From Curtobacterium pusillum (GTDB taxonomy: Bacteria > Actinomycetota > Actinomycetes > Actinomycetales > Microbacteriaceae): a DNA stretch of 64,000 nucleotides. Location of the stretch: assembly GCA_002025645.1 (NCBI GenBank), contig CP018783.1, positions 558,001-622,000 on the forward strand, read 5' to 3'. Made by a program: the position numbers and the translations under genes. The notes under the pieces were generated by a model, which was given only the letters and a program-made list of their open reading frames with translations, had not been told where the DNA came from and ran no database searches. Shown piece after piece: positions 42,055 to 51,445 of this stretch; within the stretch, counting starts at the first letter, position 1, and each line of letters opens with the position of its first letter.

Positions 42055-42596
42055 CAGTTCGTCCCTTCGCCCGCGGTGTGCGGGTGTTCGTGCTTCGTCG
42101 ACAGTCCCTGCAGGGCGACGAGTGCTGCTGCATCGCCCTCCGGGAACCGGAAGTAGGTGTCGAGGTCCGTCGCACCTGCGGCGCCGGTCGCCGTCCATCG
42201 CAGACGGACCAGTCCCCCGGGCTCGACCACACGGTCGATGGCCCACGTGGCGCGGTCGGCGCCGCGGACGGCGTCGGCTGCGATCCACCGGTCGGGGGTG
42301 CCGGCGTGGTGGAGCACCACACCGGAGTCGTGGACGGTCACGCCGCCGCGGCCCCGGAAGCCGAGACCGCCCGCCGTGATCCGTTCGAGCGGCTGGTCGG
42401 CGCGGGTCGTCGCGACGGTGAACCCGTCCCATGCACCGGCTGCCGGTGACAGGTCGGCCGGGACACCGACTGGAGGCACGGCTTCCGCCTGCTTCCTGGC
42501 CCGCGTCCGCCAGGTGCGCGCCATCGCGACGAACAGCGCGACGACGAGGGCGAGGATGATCCCGCCTTCGAGCCAGCGCAGCGCGTCACCGCTCAT
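42054..42596 (-). CDS. Membrane protein of the pyr operon (PH-like domain)
   Basis: A 180-residue protein with one N-terminal membrane helix (about residues 6-28, [19 protein letters not shown]) and a soluble beta-rich domain of about 140 residues that resembles a PH-like fold (inference). It lies between pyrC and carA with overlaps on both sides, the same place as the uncharacterised mycobacterial gene Rv1382. Conservation of position suggests a tie to pyrimidine synthesis, but no function has been assigned. Confidence 0.75.
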   Translation of the reverse strand: MSGDALRWLEGGIILALVVALFVAMARTWRTRARKQAEAVPPVGVPADLSPAAGAWDGFTVATTRADQPLERITAGGLGFRGRGGVTVHDSGVVLHHAGTPDRWIAADAVRGADRATWAIDRVVEPGGLVRLRWTATGAAGATDLDTYFRFPEGDAAALVALQGLSTKHEHPHTAGEGTN

Positions 42597-43951
42597 GCCG
42601 ACGCTCCGATCCGGGTCGCGCGGGCGTGCTCGGCGATCGTCTCGGCGTCGACGAGCTCCCCCGCCAGGACCGTGGGGTACCCGTGGTGGAAGGTCGCGAC
42701 GATGCGGCCGGGCAGCTGCATGCCGAGGTACGGCGAGTTCTGCGACTGGCCCGCGAGGTCGGTGACCGCGAACTCCCGACGCACCGACGGGTCGTACAGG
42801 GTGATCTCGGCGGGAGCGCCCTCGGTGATGCGCTGCCCGTGGCCCTCGACCTGCCCGATCCGCGCGGGTGCCTCGGACAGCACGCGGGCGACGTCGGCCC
42901 AGTCGAGCTGGCCGCTGTCGACCACGGCCGCGTGCACGACGCTCAGCGCGGACTCGAGGCCGACCATGCCGTTCGCCGCCGCAGGCCACTCGCAGCACTT
43001 CGCCTCGGCGGTGTGCGGGGCGTGGTCGGTCGCGACGATGTCGATCGTGCCGTCGGCCAGGGCGGCCCGGAGCGCGTCGACGTCCTCGCGGGAGCGCAGC
43101 GGCGGGTTCACCTTGTAGCGGGCGTCGTACCCTGGGGCGCCGTCGTGTCCGGCGATGAGGTCCTCGGTCAGCACGAGGTGGTGGGGGGTGACCTCGGCCG
43201 TGACGTCGATGCCGCGGGACTTGGCCCAGCGGATCACCTCGACGCTGCCGGCGGTCGAGACGTGGCAGACGTGCAGTCGGGCTCCGACGTGGTCGGCGAG
43301 CAGGACGTCGCGGGCGATGATCGCCTCTTCCGCGACGGCCGGCCAGCCCGCGAGCCCGAGCTCCGACGACAGCCGGCCCTCGTTCATCTGGGCGCCGATC
43401 GTCAGCCTCGGCTCCTGCGCGTGCTGTGCGAGCACGCCGCCGAAGCCCTTGATGTACTCGAGCGCCCGGCGCATCAGGAGCGGGTCGGACACGCACGAGC
43501 CGTCGTCCGAGAACACCCGGACCTTCGCCCGGCTCGTCGCCATCGCGCCGATCTCGGACAGGTGCGTCCCCTGCAGCCCCTGCGAGACCGCACCGATCGG
43601 GCGGACCGTGACGTACCCGGCGTCGTCGCCGAGCGCCTGCACCTGCTCGACCACGCCGGCGGTGTCGGCCACCGGCGACGAGTTCGCCATCGCGTTCACG
43701 GCGGTGAAGCCGCCGGCGGCCGCGGCACGCGAGCCGGTGAGCACCGTCTCCGACTCCTCGAAGCCGGGCTCGCGCAGGTGGGTGTGGAGGTCCACGAGAC
43801 CGGGCAGGGCGATCAGCCCGTCCGCGTCGACGACCGTGGCGCCGGCCGCGTCGAGACCGGACCCGACCGCGGTGATGCGCCGCGCCTCCAGACGGATGTC
43901 GGCACGCGTGCCGTCGACCAGCTGCGCGCCGCGGATGAGGTGGGCGGTCAT
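42593..43951 (-). CDS. pyrC: Dihydroorotase
   Basis: The 452-residue zinc amidohydrolase closes the dihydroorotate ring. It has the class I metal-binding signature [17 protein letters not shown], histidines in [10 protein letters not shown] and the late [15 protein letters not shown]. Starts with ATG at 43951 in an ATGA overlap with pyrB, and its end overlaps the following membrane-protein gene. Confidence 0.96.
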   Translation of the reverse strand: MTAHLIRGAQLVDGTRADIRLEARRITAVGSGLDAAGATVVDADGLIALPGLVDLHTHLREPGFEESETVLTGSRAAAAGGFTAVNAMANSSPVADTAGVVEQVQALGDDAGYVTVRPIGAVSQGLQGTHLSEIGAMATSRAKVRVFSDDGSCVSDPLLMRRALEYIKGFGGVLAQHAQEPRLTIGAQMNEGRLSSELGLAGWPAVAEEAIIARDVLLADHVGARLHVCHVSTAGSVEVIRWAKSRGIDVTAEVTPHHLVLTEDLIAGHDGAPGYDARYKVNPPLRSREDVDALRAALADGTIDIVATDHAPHTAEAKCCEWPAAANGMVGLESALSVVHAAVVDSGQLDWADVARVLSEAPARIGQVEGHGQRITEGAPAEITLYDPSVRREFAVTDLAGQSQNSPYLGMQLPGRIVATFHHGYPTVLAGELVDAETIAEHARATRIGASA

Positions 43952-44919
43952 GCGACGGTCTCCTTCGTTGCTGCGTTCGGTTCGGACCCGGTGAGCGCCA
44001 GGTAGAGCACGGCCATCCGGACCGACACGCCGTTCTCGACCTGCTCGACGACCGTCGAGCGCGGGTCGTCGGCGGCGACGCCGGCGATCTCGAGGCCGCG
44101 GTTCATCGGACCGGGGTGCATGATCAGGGTGCGGTCGTCCAGCCGAGCAAAGCGACTCGCCGTGAGCCCCCAGTGCCGGGTGTACTCGCGGGGGTTCGGG
44201 AAGAACGCGTCGTTCATCCGCTCCTGCTGGATGCGGAGGGTCATCACGACGTCCGGGTCCTCGGCGAGGGCGACGTCGAGGTCGTGGTGCACGGCGGCCC
44301 CGAACGGCGTCGTCGTCGCGGGCAGCAGCGTCGGCGGTGCGGCGAAGGTCACGCTCGCGCCCAGGGTGCGGAGCAGCCAGGCGTTGCTCCGCGCCACGCG
44401 GCTGTGCAGGACGTCGCCGACGATGAGCACGCGCACGCCGTCGAGGCCCTGGCCGCGACTGCCAGCACCGTGCAGGCGACGGCGCATCGTGAACGCGTCG
44501 AGCAGCGCCTGCGTGGGGTGCTCGTGCGTGCCGTCGCCGGCGTTGACCACGGGGACGTCGATCCAGTCGGCGTCGGCGAGGACGCGGGGTGCCCCGGACG
44601 CGCCGTGGCGCATCACGATGCCGTCGATGCCCATCGCTCCGAGGGTCTGCACGGTGTCCTTGAGGGACTCGCCCTTCGAGACGCTCGAGCCCTTCGCGGC
44701 GAAGTTGAGGACGTCCGCGGAGAGGCGCTTCGCGGCCGCCTCGAACGAGATGCGGGTGCGGGTGGAGTCCTCGAAGAAGAGGTTCACGACGGTCTTGCCG
44801 CGGAGGGCGGGCAGCTTGCGGACCTCGCGCGTGTTGACCTCGGCCATCTCCTCGGCGACGTCCAGGATGTGGATCGCCTCGGCGCGGGAGAGGTCGGCGG
44901 TGGAGAGGAGGTGCTTCAC
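43948..44919 (-). CDS. pyrB: Aspartate carbamoyltransferase catalytic subunit
   Basis: The 323-residue enzyme condenses carbamoyl phosphate with aspartate. It contains [47 protein letters not shown] and HPGPMNRG. No PyrI regulatory subunit is encoded nearby. It starts with GTG at 44919 in a GTGA overlap with pyrR, so translation of pyrB follows pyrR. Confidence 0.97.
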   Translation of the reverse strand: MKHLLSTADLSRAEAIHILDVAEEMAEVNTREVRKLPALRGKTVVNLFFEDSTRTRISFEAAAKRLSADVLNFAAKGSSVSKGESLKDTVQTLGAMGIDGIVMRHGASGAPRVLADADWIDVPVVNAGDGTHEHPTQALLDAFTMRRRLHGAGSRGQGLDGVRVLIVGDVLHSRVARSNAWLLRTLGASVTFAAPPTLLPATTTPFGAAVHHDLDVALAEDPDVVMTLRIQQERMNDAFFPNPREYTRHWGLTASRFARLDDRTLIMHPGPMNRGLEIAGVAADDPRSTVVEQVENGVSVRMAVLYLALTGSEPNAATKETVA

Positions 44920-45551
44920 GCTGCACCCCCGTCGCGCAGCGGCTCGCGCTGCGTCTCGCCCTGCGTCTCGAGCTGCGTCTCGCTCTGCTCGATGACGACC
45001 TCGTCGGCGCCGTCGGTCTCGGTCAGGCGGAGCGTGACCCGCTCGTCGGAGGCCGTCGGCAGGTTCTTGCCGACGTGGTCCGCGCGGATCGGGAGCTCGC
45101 GGTGACCCCGATCGACCAGGACCGCGAGCCGGACCGCGCGCGGGCGGCCGATCCCCTGCAGCGCGTCGAGCGCTGCCCGGACCGTGCGGCCGGAGTACAG
45201 GACGTCGTCGACGAGCACGACGACCTTGCCGTCGATGCCGCCCGCCGGGATGGTCGTCCGGTGCGGAGCCCGGCCGATCCCGTGCCCGAGGTCGTCGCGG
45301 TGCATCGTGACGTCGAGCGTGCCGACGCGGTGCGACGGGGCGTCCGCTCCGGTCACTGCCGGCTCGCTCGCCCACTCGGGTTCGATGTCCGCCAGGATGC
45401 GGTCGAGCCGTTCGGCCAGGACGGCACCCCGTGTCGGGATGCCCAGGAGCACGAGGTCCGAGGCGCCGTGGTTGGCCTCGAGGATCTCGTGCGCGATGCG
45501 TGTCAGAGCACGCGTGATGTCGGGGTGCTGCAGAACCGTTCTGGTTCCCAC
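44916..45551 (-). CDS. pyrR: PyrR, pyrimidine operon regulator/uracil phosphoribosyltransferase
   Basis: A 211-residue protein that binds pyr mRNA and represses when UMP/UTP is high, with a weak UPRTase activity. The PRPP loop is [20 protein letters not shown] chose GTG at 45551 because AAGGAGGT lies 4 nt upstream and the protein then begins [18 protein letters not shown]; the ATG at 45584 lies before the ribosome binding site and in the RNA loop. The last 25 residues are an ETQ-repeat tail encoded by a 12-bp tandem repeat (44949-44984). First gene of the pyr operon. Confidence 0.94.
   Translation of the reverse strand: MGTRTVLQHPDITRALTRIAHEILEANHGASDLVLLGIPTRGAVLAERLDRILADIEPEWASEPAVTGADAPSHRVGTLDVTMHRDDLGHGIGRAPHRTTIPAGGIDGKVVVLVDDVLYSGRTVRAALDALQGIGRPRAVRLAVLVDRGHRELPIRADHVGKNLPTASDERVTLRLTETDGADEVVIEQSETQLETQGETQREPLRDGGAA
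44949..44984 (-). repeat. 12-bp tandem repeat in the 3' end of pyrR
   Basis: Three copies of a 12-bp unit beginning CTGCGTCTCG (plus strand) encode an E-T-Q-x tail in PyrR. The copy number can change without altering the reading frame. A fourth partial unit follows. Confidence 0.7.
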
Positions 45552-45565
45552 GCCGACCTCCTTCC

Positions 45566-45581
45566 CCGCCTCACCGGACGG
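45566..45581 (-). promoter_or_regulatory. PyrR-binding RNA loop upstream of pyrR
   Basis: In the minus-strand mRNA the leader reads CCGUC-CGGUGA-GGCGG, a 5-bp stem closed on a hexaloop. It fits the PyrR-binding consensus UCCNGNGAGGY exactly. The stem ends 6 nt before the AAGGAGG ribosome binding site of pyrR, so bound PyrR could block ribosomes, as proposed for mycobacteria. No antiterminator/terminator pair is visible. Confidence 0.75.
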
Positions 45582-45608
45582 CATTAAAGGATGCTGACGT
45601 GGTCAACC

Positions 45609-46085
45609 CTACCGGGACTCCTGGTCCTCTGCGACCGTCCGACCGGACGGTGCACCGTTGGCCTTGTCCCCGGGCGCGCGCCCGCCGGCGACCGCTCCGA
45701 GCACGCCGTTGACGAACCCGGCGGACTCCTCCGTCGAGAGCGACTGGGCGAGCTCGACGGCCTCGGCGATCGCCACGGCGTCGGGCACCTCGGGGTTGAA
45801 CCGGAGTTCCCAGACGCCCATGCGCAGGATGCAGCGGTCGAGCACGGGCATCCGGGCGATCGACCAGCCCTGCGCGTGCTCGACGATCACCTTGTCGAGC
45901 TCCGCGCGGTCGTCGTCGACACCCGTCACGATCTGCCGTGCGTAGTCCCAGCTGGAGGCGCGCTCCGGCTGGTCCAGGTGCCGCACGGTCTCGGTCGCGA
46001 GGACGTCCGAGATCGGCAGCTCCCGCACCTCGGCGACGTACAGCATGTCGAGGGCGCGCTTGCGGGCCTTCGAACGAGCACTCAT
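45609..46085 (-). CDS. nusB: Transcription antitermination/rRNA maturation factor NusB
   Basis: A 158-residue all-helical protein that binds boxA RNA with NusE (S10) in rRNA transcription. It starts MSARSKARKRALDMLYVAEVR and contains the family core RMPVLDRCILRMGVWELRF and ESAGFVNGVLGAV. The last 25 residues are polar. It lies 11 nt after efp and 57 nt before pyrR, so all may share transcripts. Confidence 0.95.
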   Translation of the reverse strand: MSARSKARKRALDMLYVAEVRELPISDVLATETVRHLDQPERASSWDYARQIVTGVDDDRAELDKVIVEHAQGWSIARMPVLDRCILRMGVWELRFNPEVPDAVAIAEAVELAQSLSTEESAGFVNGVLGAVAGGRAPGDKANGAPSGRTVAEDQESR

Positions 46086-46096
46086 ACGGTCAGCGC

Positions 46097-46660
46097 CTAG
46101 GAGTTGACGCGGCCGAGGAAGCTGCCGTCGCGCGTGTCGATCTTCACCGTGGTGCCGTTCTCGAGGTACAGCGGGACCTGGATGCGGTGGCCGGTCGCGA
46201 TGATGGTCGCGTCCTTGGTGCCACCGGACGAACGGTCGCCCTGCAGGCCGGGCTCCGTCTCGACCTCGGTGACGATCGACGTCGGGAGCTCGACGTACAG
46301 CGGGTTGCCCTCGTTCATCGCGATGGTGACCATCGCCGACTCGAGCAGGAAGTTCTTGGCGTCGCCGACGACCGTCGCCGACACCGGGATCTGGTCGTAC
46401 GTGTCGGTGTCCATGAACACGTAGGAGTCGCCGTCCTCGTAGAGGTACTGGTAGTCGCGACGGTCGACGACGGCGGTGTCGATCTTCGCGCCGGCGTTGA
46501 AGGTGCGGTCGACGACCTTGCCCGACACGACGTTCTTGAGCTTGGTGCGGACGAACGCACCGCCCTTGCCCGGCTTGACGTGCTGGAACTCGACGACCGA
46601 CCAGAGCTGCCCGTCGATGATGAGAACGGCGCCGTTCTTGATGTCAGTGGTACTGGCCAT
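46097..46660 (-). CDS. efp: Elongation factor P
   Basis: The 187-residue tRNA-shaped factor relieves ribosome stalling at polyproline. Three OB-like domains are present; the first carries the loop [11 protein letters not shown] with the tip lysine that is modified in some bacteria. C-terminal part: [16 protein letters not shown] region, then [16 protein letters not shown] see no EpmA/EpmB or Ymfi-type modifying gene in the window. Start ATG at 46660. Confidence 0.97.
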   Translation of the reverse strand: MASTTDIKNGAVLIIDGQLWSVVEFQHVKPGKGGAFVRTKLKNVVSGKVVDRTFNAGAKIDTAVVDRRDYQYLYEDGDSYVFMDTDTYDQIPVSATVVGDAKNFLLESAMVTIAMNEGNPLYVELPTSIVTEVETEPGLQGDRSSGGTKDATIIATGHRIQVPLYLENGTTVKIDTRDGSFLGRVNS

Positions 46661-46756
46661 GAGTGTTCGATGTCCCGTTCGTCGTGTTGTGAAGGTCTGC
46701 GGGCATGGAGGCCCGGTCTGCGGGCGAGAACGCCCCGGACGAGTGTAGCGGACGGC

Positions 46757-48448
46757 TCATTCGCGCTTCCGCGCCAGCACCGAGTCGATCGCCGCCCAGC
46801 CGAGCAGCACCACCGCCGCGCCCCCGAGCAACGCGCCGGCGACGCCCGTCGACATCACAGCGGTCGGCCGGGCCGGTGACGCCAGGTAGACGATCGCCAG
46901 GATGCCCGCCCCGGCGCCGAGCAGTACGAGCAGCACCCGACGGATGACGCCGTTCAGCGTGCGGCGGTCCCGTCGGTCCGCGAACAGCCGGATGTTGACC
47001 GACAGCTTTCCGGTCTCGATGGCCTCGCCGATCCGGTCCACGCGCCGGGGCAGCCGCCGTGCGGCCGACACCGCGCCGAACAGCTCGCGCACGGCCACGT
47101 CCCGGAGCTTCCCGGGGCGGAGCTGGTCGCGGATCTGCTCACGGGCGAGACCGCGGGACTCCTCAAGCAGGTCGAAGGACGGCGCGAGCGTGCGGAGCGT
47201 GCCCTCGAAGATCGCGAGCGCCCGGGCCGCGGCCACGAAGTCCGGCGGCGCCGTCAACCGGTACCGACCGAACACCTCGACGGCGTCGTCCACCGTCTCG
47301 ACGCCGATCCGCGCACCCGGTCCGAGCTCGTCGGCCACGAAGCGCGCGATGTCCCGGCGGAAGTCCGGCTCGTCCTGCGGGTCGCGGACCGGCGCCATCC
47401 GGAGCACGGCGTCCGCGATGCGGGAGGTGTCGTCCTGCAGGTACGCGGCGAGGAGGTCCTGCACCACGTCCCGCAACCCGGGGTCGAGCCGGCCGACCGA
47501 CCCGAAGTCGATCAGCGCCGGACGGCCGTCCGGGAGCAGGATGACGTTCCCCGGGTGGAGGTCGGCGTGGTAGATCCCGTCGAACACCACCTGCCGGAGG
47601 AACGCCCGGAGGATCGCCCGCATCGGCTCGTCGAGGTCCCGGTCGGACCGCTCGGCACGGAGGGCGCTGAGGGTGTCGCCCTCCAGGAACTCCATCACGA
47701 GCACGCGACGCCCCGAGAGCTCCTCGTGCGGCGTGGGGAACACGATCTCGTCCGGTCGGGCGCTCCGGGCCTGCGCCGCGCGCAGCGCCGTCAGGTTCCG
47801 GAGCTCGGAACCGAAGTCGACCTGCCGGACGAGGTCGGCCGCGTACTGCGCCGCCACCTCCGGCACACCGACCTGCCGGGCCTCGGCGGACCACCGCGCC
47901 ACGAACCGGACGACCCGCAGGGCGATGTCGACGTCGCGCCGCACGGCGTGGTCGATTCCCGGCCGCTGCACCTTCACGGCGACCTCGGTGCCGCCCTGCA
48001 GCCGGGCACGGTGCACCTGCGCGATCGACGCCGCGGCGACGGGCACCGGGTCGAAGGAGCGGAAGACCTCGTCGACCGGGGCGCCGAGCTCGCGTTCGAG
48101 CAGCGCGGCGACCTCGTCCGCCGGTGCCGGGGTGACACTGCGCTGCAGGTGTGCGAGACCCTCGGTCCACTCCTCCGGGAGCAGGTCGTCGCGCGTCGAC
48201 AGCAGCTGCCCCATCTTCACGAAACCGCCGCCGGCTTCCTCGAGGGCCCGGCGCAGGTGGTCGGCCTGCCGGGTCCGGAGCGCGGAGGTCGCCGGGTCGT
48301 GCGAGAAGTCGAGGCGGCGGAACGGTAGGAGCTCGTGGCGGCGGGCGATGGCGAGGAGTTCGGCGAACCGTCGGCCGCGGGACCGGAGCGTTCCGGCCGC
48401 GACGTCCGGCGAGCCGCCGAGGTCGCTCAGGCGGGGCGGGGTGGGCAC
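46757..48448 (-). CDS. ABC1/UbiB-family kinase-like protein
   Basis: A 563-residue atypical-kinase protein. The UbiB-specific KxGQ motif is in GGFVKMGQLLSTRDDLLPEEW, the ATP-binding lysine in EVAVKVQRPGI, the catalytic HADLHPGN and metal-binding DFGSVGRL. Two membrane helices end the protein (about residues 500-550). Members act in isoprenoid-quinone or lipid metabolism; the substrate here is not known. Start set at GTG 48448, which removes a run of unlikely Arg/Pro-rich residues; the upstream region contains CTGGAGGCGCGG. Confidence 0.88.
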   Translation of the reverse strand: MPTPPRLSDLGGSPDVAAGTLRSRGRRFAELLAIARRHELLPFRRLDFSHDPATSALRTRQADHLRRALEEAGGGFVKMGQLLSTRDDLLPEEWTEGLAHLQRSVTPAPADEVAALLERELGAPVDEVFRSFDPVPVAAASIAQVHRARLQGGTEVAVKVQRPGIDHAVRRDVDIALRVVRFVARWSAEARQVGVPEVAAQYAADLVRQVDFGSELRNLTALRAAQARSARPDEIVFPTPHEELSGRRVLVMEFLEGDTLSALRAERSDRDLDEPMRAILRAFLRQVVFDGIYHADLHPGNVILLPDGRPALIDFGSVGRLDPGLRDVVQDLLAAYLQDDTSRIADAVLRMAPVRDPQDEPDFRRDIARFVADELGPGARIGVETVDDAVEVFGRYRLTAPPDFVAAARALAIFEGTLRTLAPSFDLLEESRGLAREQIRDQLRPGKLRDVAVRELFGAVSAARRLPRRVDRIGEAIETGKLSVNIRLFADRRDRRTLNGVIRRVLLVLLGAGAGILAIVYLASPARPTAVMSTGVAGALLGGAAVVLLGWAAIDSVLARKRE

Positions 48449-48509
48449 GGGTCCAGTGTGCTCCCCCGGCCTGCGTGGTCGGTTCGCGTGTGGTCTGGTC
48501 CTCCACAGC

Positions 48510-48521
48510 CTGGAGGCGCGG
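48510..48521 (+). repeat. Copy of the recurrent word CTGGAGGCGCGG
   Basis: One of ten copies of CTGGAGGCRCG found by eye in the window. The others start at 32191, 42470 and 45952 on the plus strand and at 6027, 21017, 37550, 43880, 53847 and 60044 on the minus strand (lower coordinate). This one lies in the divergent gap between the ABC1-family gene and a small plus-strand gene. Confidence 0.7.
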
Positions 48522-48585
48522 CTCGGCTTCCACAGATCGGCTGACGTCCGGCGTCGGTACGCCCCCACCGCGTCAGGCTGCCGGC

Positions 48586-48885
48586 ATGGAGACAGCACTC
48601 ATCGGGGCGGTGATCGCCGCCGCCGCGGCGGTCCTGGCGGCCGTGGTCAGTTGGTTCGGGGCGTTCCAGAACCGCCGGACCGCCGATCGCGACCATGCAT
48701 GGGAGCGGTTCACGTGGTCCGTGTCGCAGCGCGAGGAAGACCGTGCGTACGACATTTCATCGGCTGTGCTCCGGCGCCTGGAGACCGTAGCGTGGTGGTC
48801 GAAGAAGGACCGACGGCTGGCGTCCCGGGCGCTCCGGAGACGTTCGGCACCGCGGACGACCGACCGACCCGAGGGAGACGACTGA
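48586..48885 (+). CDS. Small membrane protein, unknown function
   Basis: I do not recognise it. It is a 99-residue protein with one N-terminal membrane helix (about residues 4-24, rich in Ala/Val) followed by a charged, basic region with two Trp-rich patches (WERFTWSVS and VAWWSKKDRR). It starts with ATG at 48586; the ribosome binding site is weak, and the start could be later. The next gene overlaps its stop by one base (TGATG), so the two form a small operon on the strand opposite to their surroundings. Confidence 0.55.
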   Translation: METALIGAVIAAAAAVLAAVVSWFGAFQNRRTADRDHAWERFTWSVSQREEDRAYDISSAVLRRLETVAWWSKKDRRLASRALRRRSAPRTTDRPEGDD

Positions 48886-49064
48886 TGGCGATCTTCAGGC
48901 CCCTGCCCGACGCGCCCGGCATGGACGACGATGACGACGAGGTGGACGCCTGGGAGCTCGGAGCCACCATGGCGGAGTACCGCGAGTGGCGGCGGACCGA
49001 CGTCATCACCCTCTCGATGCGGGTGAAGTGGTGGTGGCGACGCACCCGCCGCGTGCTGCGGTGA
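48885..49064 (+). CDS. Small acidic/basic protein, unknown function
   Basis: A 59-residue protein with an acidic patch MDDDDDEVDAWE near the N-terminus and a very basic C-terminus (VKWWWRRTRRVLR). A GGGAG site lies 8 nt before the ATG at 48885, which overlaps the stop of the preceding gene. No family recognised. The WWWRR end could touch membranes or nucleic acid. The coupling with its neighbour makes it more credible than its size alone. Confidence 0.5.
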   Translation: MAIFRPLPDAPGMDDDDDEVDAWELGATMAEYREWRRTDVITLSMRVKWWWRRTRRVLR

Positions 49065-49074
49065 ACCGGCCGGG

Positions 49075-49689
49075 TCAGGCGCCGTCGCCGTTGTAGCGAG
49101 CGGTGACCCCGGACTCGACGAGCTCCCGGAAGCGGTGCAACGCGTGTTCCGCCCCGACACCGTGCTCCTGGTGGACGTCGATGCCCCTGGTGCGCAGCTG
49201 CTCCTGCCAGTCGGGCGGCACCGGCCCCTCGTCGAACCCGGTGATGTGCTCGACCGTGGCGCAGTCGGCCGCGTACTCCACGGACGACACCCCCGACCAC
49301 AGGAGCGCGCCGAGGCACATCACGCAGGGCTGCGCGTTCACCACGAGGGTGCGGCGGCGCCCGACGTCACGGCCGAGGTTCCACGCGCCGACCCGGGCGT
49401 GCGCCAGGCCGATGGTGACGACTTCGGCGTGCATCGACGAGACGTTCGAGTGCAGGACCAGGTTGGTGCCGATCGACAGCACGTCGCCGGACTCCTCGTC
49501 CACGACGAGCGCGGCGAAGGGGCCTCCGGTGCCCTCGTCGACGTTCCGGGTGGCGAGTTCGGTCACGAGGGCGAACCGCTCGGCGCGGCCGTGCAGCTGC
49601 GTCGGTGCGGCGAGCTGCGCCGCTCGGAGCCACTCGGGGACACCGACGCGGAGCTCGGTGGGGAACGGGGCGAGGGCGGGTGCGGTCAT
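49075..49689 (-). CDS. Nucleoside/cytosine deaminase family protein
   Basis: A 204-residue zinc deaminase of the cytidine/guanine-deaminase superfamily. The HAE motif (zinc ligand and catalytic glutamate) lies in SSMHAEVVTIGLAHA, and the PCxxC zinc cysteines in NAQPCVMCLGALLW. Substrate could be guanine, a cytosine nucleoside or a modified base; the sequence does not decide. It follows aroB by 65 nt on the same strand and ends 10 nt from the convergent small gene. Confidence 0.88.
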   Translation of the reverse strand: MTAPALAPFPTELRVGVPEWLRAAQLAAPTQLHGRAERFALVTELATRNVDEGTGGPFAALVVDEESGDVLSIGTNLVLHSNVSSMHAEVVTIGLAHARVGAWNLGRDVGRRRTLVVNAQPCVMCLGALLWSGVSSVEYAADCATVEHITGFDEGPVPPDWQEQLRTRGIDVHQEHGVGAEHALHRFRELVESGVTARYNGDGA

Positions 49690-49754
49690 GGCGAGGACGC
49701 TAGCGACACCCGGTTTCGCGGGTGTTTCGCCGGCGAGACGCGCCGGGAACAGTC

Positions 49755-50861
49755 CTAGACCCCGACCTCCTGGTAGGCGGTGAAGAGCAGGTGGTCCTCG
49801 GGCCCCTCGAGCGTGACCGGCTTGCCGACCCCGTCCAGGATGATGAACCGCAGCATGCCGGCGCGGGCCTTCTTGTCACGGCGCATCGTGGCGAGGAGGC
49901 CCTCCCAGCGGCCGAGTCCGTACGACGTCGGGAGCTCGAGCGATTCGAGGATCGCCCGGTGCCGGTCGACCGTCGCGTCGTCCAGGTGGCCGGTGAGCCG
50001 CGCGAGCTCGGCGGCGAACACCATCCCGACGGCCACCGCCGCTCCGTGGCGCCACTGGTAGCGCTCGGCGTGCTCGATCGCGTGCCCGAGCGTGTGCCCG
50101 TAGTTGAGGATCTCGCGTCTGCCCTGCTCGGTGAAGTCGTCGGAGACCACCTGCGCCTTGAGCTCGATCGCGAGCTCGACGACCCGACGGAACTCCGGCG
50201 TCGACGGATCGGTGACCCGGGCGACGTCCGCTTCGACGATCTCGAGGATCTCCGGCACGGCGATGAACCCGGCCTTCACGATCTCGGCGAAGCCGGTGAG
50301 GATCTCGTTGCGGGGCAGCGTGCGGACGAGGTCGATGTCCGCGACGACGGCGCGGGGCGGGTAGAACGCACCGACGAGGTTCTTGCCCTCGTTCGTGTTG
50401 ATGCCGGTCTTGCCGCCGACGCTGGCGTCGACCATGCCGAGCACGCTCGTCGGGATCGCGACGTACGGGACACCGCGCAGCCAGGTCGCCGCGACGAAGC
50501 CGGCGAGGTCGGTGACCGCGCCCCCACCGAGGCCGATGACCGCGTCGGTCCGCGTGAAGTCGGACTGGCCCATGATCTGCCAGCAGAAGGCGGCGACCTC
50601 GACCCGCTTGGCGCCCTCGGCGTCGGGGACCTCGGCGATGAGGGCTTCGAGACCGGCGTCGACGAGCAGCTGGCGGAGGTCGTTCGCCCGCGCTCCGAGT
50701 GTCGGCGCGTGCACGATGAGGACCTTCGCCACGCGCGGCCCGAGCAGCGCGGGCACGGAGCCGAGCAGGCCGTTCCCGACGGCGACGACGTACCCGTCGT
50801 CCCCGCCGACGCGGATCTCGGTGGTGCCCTCCGGCAGGATCGACGGGGTCGACGCGGTCAC
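49755..50861 (-). CDS. aroB: 3-dehydroquinate synthase
   Basis: The 368-residue NAD- and metal-dependent enzyme turns DAHP into 3-dehydroquinate in the shikimate pathway. Family segments: IGLGGGAVTDLAGFVAATW, the metal ligand region AEIVKAGFI and YGHTLGHAIEHAERYQW with the zinc-binding histidines. It starts with GTG at 50861 in a GTGA overlap with aroK. Confidence 0.97.
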   Translation of the reverse strand: MTASTPSILPEGTTEIRVGGDDGYVVAVGNGLLGSVPALLGPRVAKVLIVHAPTLGARANDLRQLLVDAGLEALIAEVPDAEGAKRVEVAAFCWQIMGQSDFTRTDAVIGLGGGAVTDLAGFVAATWLRGVPYVAIPTSVLGMVDASVGGKTGINTNEGKNLVGAFYPPRAVVADIDLVRTLPRNEILTGFAEIVKAGFIAVPEILEIVEADVARVTDPSTPEFRRVVELAIELKAQVVSDDFTEQGRREILNYGHTLGHAIEHAERYQWRHGAAVAVGMVFAAELARLTGHLDDATVDRHRAILESLELPTSYGLGRWEGLLATMRRDKKARAGMLRFIILDGVGKPVTLEGPEDHLLFTAYQEVGV

Positions 50862-51445
50862 GGTGCTCCTTCGTTGGTGGTGCTGGACGGCCCGGTGGGC
50901 CCGTCGGCCAGGCGCAGCCAGGCCACGACGTCGTCGACGACGTGCGACATCGGCCGGCGCGAGGTGTCGAACACCGCGTGCGCGAGCTCGGCGTAGGTGG
51001 CCGCCCGCTCGTCCATGATGGTCTGCCAGGCGTCGATGCCGCCGTTCGCGAGCAGGGGTCGGTCGCTGCCTGCGATGCGGTCGGCGACGGCCTCGGGCGA
51101 GACGGTGAGCAGGACGACGGCGGCCCCGGCCATGGCCTCACGCGTGGCCACGTGCGTGACGGCCCCGCCGCCGACGGCGATCACGCCCCCGGTGGCCATC
51201 GCGGTCCGGACGGCCTGGGCCTCGAGCTCGCGGAACGCTGGCTCGCCGCGGTCGGCGAAGATCCCCGGGATCGGTCCGTGCTCGCGGACGATCACCCGGT
51301 CGGTGTCGGTGAACGGCACGCCGAGCGCCTTCGCCACGCGCTTGCCGACGCTGGACTTGCCCGCGCCCATCGGCCCGATGATGACGACCGGTGCTGCGGG
51401 ACCGGCCGACGGCGACGCCGCCGCCGGCTCGGGTGTGTGCGTCAC
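50858..51445 (-). CDS. aroK: Shikimate kinase
   Basis: The 195-residue kinase phosphorylates shikimate. Walker A is [16 protein letters not shown] (about residues 23-38), the shikimate-binding Asp/Arg are in FTDTDRVIV and the GGG run in [10 protein letters not shown]. Arg residues of the lid lie in SDRPLLANG. Starts with GTG at 51445 overlapping the aroC stop. Confidence 0.96.
   Translation of the reverse strand: MTHTPEPAAASPSAGPAAPVVIIGPMGAGKSSVGKRVAKALGVPFTDTDRVIVREHGPIPGIFADRGEPAFRELEAQAVRTAMATGGVIAVGGGAVTHVATREAMAGAAVVLLTVSPEAVADRIAGSDRPLLANGGIDAWQTIMDERAATYAELAHAVFDTSRRPMSHVVDDVVAWLRLADGPTGPSSTTNEGAP

Noticed and set aside
45578..45606. TTGACC followed by TTTAAT as a pyrR promoter
   Set aside because: The two elements are only 12 nt apart, and a start from the TTTAAT would remove the PyrR loop from the transcript. 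Other spacings give no acceptable -10. Transcription may come from efp-nusB.
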